Shown here: in pieces, positions 55,157-55,775 of the stretch
How positions within the stretch are numbered: the first letter of the stretch is position 1
Layout: each line of letters begins with the position of its first letter
Assembly (NCBI GenBank): GCA_025408425.1
Contig: JANXYX010000046.1
Span: 1 to 55,775 of the forward strand
Direction: 5' to 3'
From: Granulicella sp.
Lineage (GTDB): Bacteria > Acidobacteriota > Terriglobia > Terriglobales > Acidobacteriaceae
DNA: 55,775 nt
Made by a program: the position numbers and the translations under genes
The notes under the pieces: model-generated
Told to the model about the DNA's origin: nothing
Seen by the model: only the letters and a program-made list of their open reading frames with translations
The model's database searches: none

Positions 55157-55543
55157 AAAACACCGCCACGCTTCCCGACCCGCATTTGGTCGGAAGGACA
55201 GCGATCCTTCTGCTCGTTTTACGGATTAGGGCATTGCGTCCGAAGTGTCATGGGCAGGACAGTCACAGGACTGCCTTTACTGGCTCAAGCGACACGATCG
55301 CGCGCTGGGGAATTGAATTCTCCGTTCTACTGCCGCGAATCGTAACCGGTAGAGGGTGAGGCATAACTTCATTTCGATGGTCAACGTGCTGTGGGCGGTC
55401 ATATCCGCGTGTGTCAGAACGCTCCCGCGCCGTTCGATGATGCTGCCGCTTGTCAATCGACTTTTCGCCGCGACGGCTTCGGTGACTGCCACCTTGCCAA
55501 TGGAGGCGACCAATCCTTGATCGATTCCACCAGGAGCAGAGGC
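55157..55543. other. intergenic region after the HEAT gene
   Basis: 387 bases. Apart from the imperfect hairpin near its left edge I see no gene, repeat or promoter that can be supported. Confidence 0.5.
55171..55196 (+). terminator. imperfect stem-loop after the HEAT gene
   Basis: CTTCCCGACC and GGTCGGAAG pair over nine bases with one bulged C around a 7-base loop, 15 bases after the stop. No T-run follows, so termination is possible but weakly supported. Confidence 0.35.
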
Positions 55544-55775
55544 ATGAAGTTCACTGGCACTGCCAGACTCAACGCAGCATTCAGGGTATTTTGCTGCGGG
55601 GTTGTCTTGAGCCTTCTCGCCACGGCTACGATCGCGGCGATCGCGGCGATCCTGGCACGGTATCCGCTGCCTAATCTGCCGACCGGCGCGTACGGAACGC
55701 ACACCTATGCGACTGCCTCCAAGGTCGACACGACGGCCAATCAGTTCTCGTTGCGGATCGACCATCACTTCTCGA
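55544..55775 (+). CDS. TonB-dependent receptor, 5' part, apparently internally deleted (runs off window)
   Basis: ATG 55544 has AGGAGCAGAGG upstream and is followed by a signal-peptide-like stretch (FCCGVVLSLLATATIAAIAA). Directly after it comes ILARYPLPNLPTGAYG, then SKVDTTANQFSLRIDHHFS. In Oar-like receptors these latter segments lie about 300 residues from the N-terminus, after the carboxypeptidase-regulatory-like domain and plug. Those domains are therefore missing here. The remaining barrel is outside the window. It may be a deleted, non-functional gene or an assembly joint; both are open. In a receptor these segments would come just before the one that begins this window. Confidence 0.6.
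   Translation, partial: MKFTGTARLNAAFRVFCCGVVLSLLATATIAAIAAILARYPLPNLPTGAYGTHTYATASKVDTTANQFSLRIDHHFS

Noticed and set aside
55277..55768. Minus-strand frame of 163 codons at the right edge
   Set aside because: It runs antisense over the receptor start, which has a signal peptide, ribosome-binding site and family motifs. No similarity recognised.
1..55775. Prophage, integrative element or biosynthetic cluster
   Set aside because: No integrase, phage structural gene, conjugation gene, PKS/NRPS or tRNA attachment site was found.

Overview
The window looks like chromosomal DNA of a heterotrophic soil-type Acidobacteriota (Terriglobia/Acidobacteriaceae-like). The reasons are Oar-type TonB-dependent receptors at both ends, a planctomycete/acidobacterial set of secreted cytochromes (PSCyt1/DUF1549/DUF1553/DUF1501), many Tat-exported sugar enzymes, ASPIC/UnbV-FG-GAP proteins and a moderately high G+C content. 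No rRNA, tRNA, CRISPR array, intact insertion sequence, integrase or phage gene was seen. Lineage is inferred from gene content only.

Layout. 1-4.3 kb: the 3' part of a TonB receptor, a 5'-truncated sugar transporter remnant, an intact ribokinase and a multi-frame remnant of a formylglycine-generating-enzyme-like gene. 4.3-14.4 kb: a quinoprotein dehydrogenase with a heme-c site, a TPR/FG-GAP/ASPIC giant protein overlapping hrpB, a small basic AT-hook protein and a secreted two-repeat protein. 14.4-31 kb, all on the plus strand: a PSD1/DUF1501/DUF2231 cytochrome module, two propeller proteins (NHL, SMP-30), a GH95 alpha-L-fucosidase, Tat-exported TIM-barrel and ThuA proteins, CutC and an N-acetylglucosamine-kinase-like ATPase. 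Remnants of a gluconate-2-dehydrogenase subunit 3 gene and possibly a SIS gene lie between them.

31-55 kb holds the most interesting region. A LacI-family repressor gene (31091-32146) is followed by about 23 kb in which the perfect palindrome TGAGACGTCTCA occurs three times. Each copy lies just downstream of a TTGACA-N18-TAnnnT-like promoter. The three promoters face (i) two tandem PQQ-like beta-propellers plus a heme/helix-hairpin-helix protein, (ii) a minus-strand five-gene sugar operon (PMI-like cupin, TIM-barrel isomerase, Gfo/Idh/MocA dehydrogenase, secreted DUF1080/3-keto-disaccharide hydrolase, mutarotase-like protein), and (iii) a 1428-residue secreted di-heme HEAT protein. The third site also lies in the intergenic region upstream of a divergent minus-strand array: a CUT2-type sugar ABC importer whose last subunit is a permease fused to its substrate-binding protein, then a MauG-type di-heme peroxidase, a cupredoxin-like lipoprotein and a YVTN propeller lipoprotein.

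My reading is that this is one LacI-controlled sugar uptake and oxidation regulon, possibly acting on 3-keto-glycosides, with its own periplasmic electron-transfer proteins. The operator/promoter pattern is directly visible. The substrate, the electron flow and the regulator-operator pairing are inference. The last 0.6 kb contains a second, apparently internally deleted TonB receptor start that runs off the window.
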